A stretch of DNA of 64,000 nucleotides from Scilla litardierei (taxonomy: Eukaryota; Streptophyta; Magnoliopsida; Asparagales; Asparagaceae), in the NCBI GenBank assembly GCA_030789695.1, contig CM061134.1, positions 64,035,370 through 64,099,369 of the forward strand, read 5' to 3'. Each line of letters starts with the position of its first letter. The stretch's first letter is position 1. Below the pieces are notes generated by a model, which was not told the origin of the DNA, did no database searches, and saw nothing but the letters and a program-made list of their open reading frames with translations. The translations under genes were made by a program, and so were the position numbers. Below, in pieces: positions 63,973-64,000 of this stretch.

Positions 63973-64000
63973 TGTCATGGCATGTTTAGCCCTATATAGC
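63973..64000 (+). repeat. Start of Tek2 3' LTR (cut by window end)
   Basis: TGTCATGGCATGTTTAGCC follows the polypurine tract; its first seven bases mirror the CATGACA end at 57475-57481. Confidence 0.8.

Larger units (their letters stand above)
54572..64000 (+). mobile_element. Tek2: Tekay-type Ty3/Gypsy chromovirus with chromodomain, runs off window
   Basis: Left-truncated or unbounded 5' LTR to 57481, tRNA-Ile primer site, leader with LINE insertion, gag, intron-like break, protease, RT, RNase H, integrase with a second intron-like break, chromodomain, PPT (63960-63972) and the first 28 bp of the 3' LTR (TGTCATGG.. at 63973). The chromodomain and the resemblance to Tek1 place it in Tekay. 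Multiple stops; the RT site FIDD is intact. Confidence 0.88.

Overview
This window is plant nuclear DNA, almost certainly intergenic heterochromatin of a flowering plant with a large genome. I found no host gene, no RNA gene and nothing bacterial or organellar. Nearly every base belongs to a retroelement: plant Ty3/Gypsy elements (Tekay-type chromoviruses, Athila, Tat), plant Ty1/Copia elements of Sirevirus type, and plant L1-like LINEs with a zf-RVT C-terminus. Primer sites match plant tRNA-Ile, tRNA-Asp and tRNA-Met ends. The species cannot be told from the sequence.

The layout is a nest, partly resolved by target-site duplications (TSDs). (1) A decayed Tekay chromovirus on + (Tek1) covers 1-1244 and 14343 to about 18231. 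Its 5' LTR is split by a complete 13.1 kb Athila-type element on - (Ath1, 1245-14342, TSD CGTAG). (2) The 3' end and 3' LTR of a Sirevirus (SirA, to about 20801) is fused to (3) a long Copia/Sirevirus-like element on + (Cop1, about 20802-36739). Cop1 has gag, protease, integrase, RT, RNase H and a third env-position ORF, and is split by a Tat-type Gypsy element (Tat1, 23111 to about 29443). (4) A second SirA-type fragment (SirB, 36740-42724) has its LTR split by a solo LTR of the Cop1 family (TSD ATGGA). (5) The 3' end of another Cop1-family element (Cop2, 42725-54571) contains a (TA)n tract that received two head-to-head LINEs and probably a Helitron. Its 3' LTR is split by a 6.05 kb gag-only, Athila-primed non-autonomous element on - (Lard1, 47548-53600, TSD CCTGT). 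(6) A second Tekay chromovirus on + (Tek2, about 54572 to the window end) has a chromodomain and the first bases of its 3' LTR. A 5'-truncated LINE with a 14-bp TSD sits in its leader.

The most interesting signals lie in how these elements seem to be organised for expression. Three unrelated lineages carry an extra gene between pol and the 3' LTR, each with promoter-like sequence of its own. In Ath1 a cluster of ACTCGGCCGAGT palindromes lies just upstream of a TATA box that precedes the third ORF, and the same palindromes cluster in the LTR U3. In Cop1 an array of AGTCGACTGT-like palindromes, also typical of its LTR, precedes a TATA-containing, CT-rich leader for its third ORF. Tat1 carries an antisense, apparently spliced gene. 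The Ath1 LTRs carry five hairpins that share one loop sequence but have five different self-complementary stems. Both Tekay elements show an intron-like break at the same place and phase between gag and protease, and Tek2 shows a second one inside integrase.

All elements look defective: stops, frameshifts, deletions and lost catalytic residues are common, and most stops in the Tekay copies are explained by C-to-T changes at CG or CHG sites. Boundaries given with 'about' are junctions I could not fix to the base.
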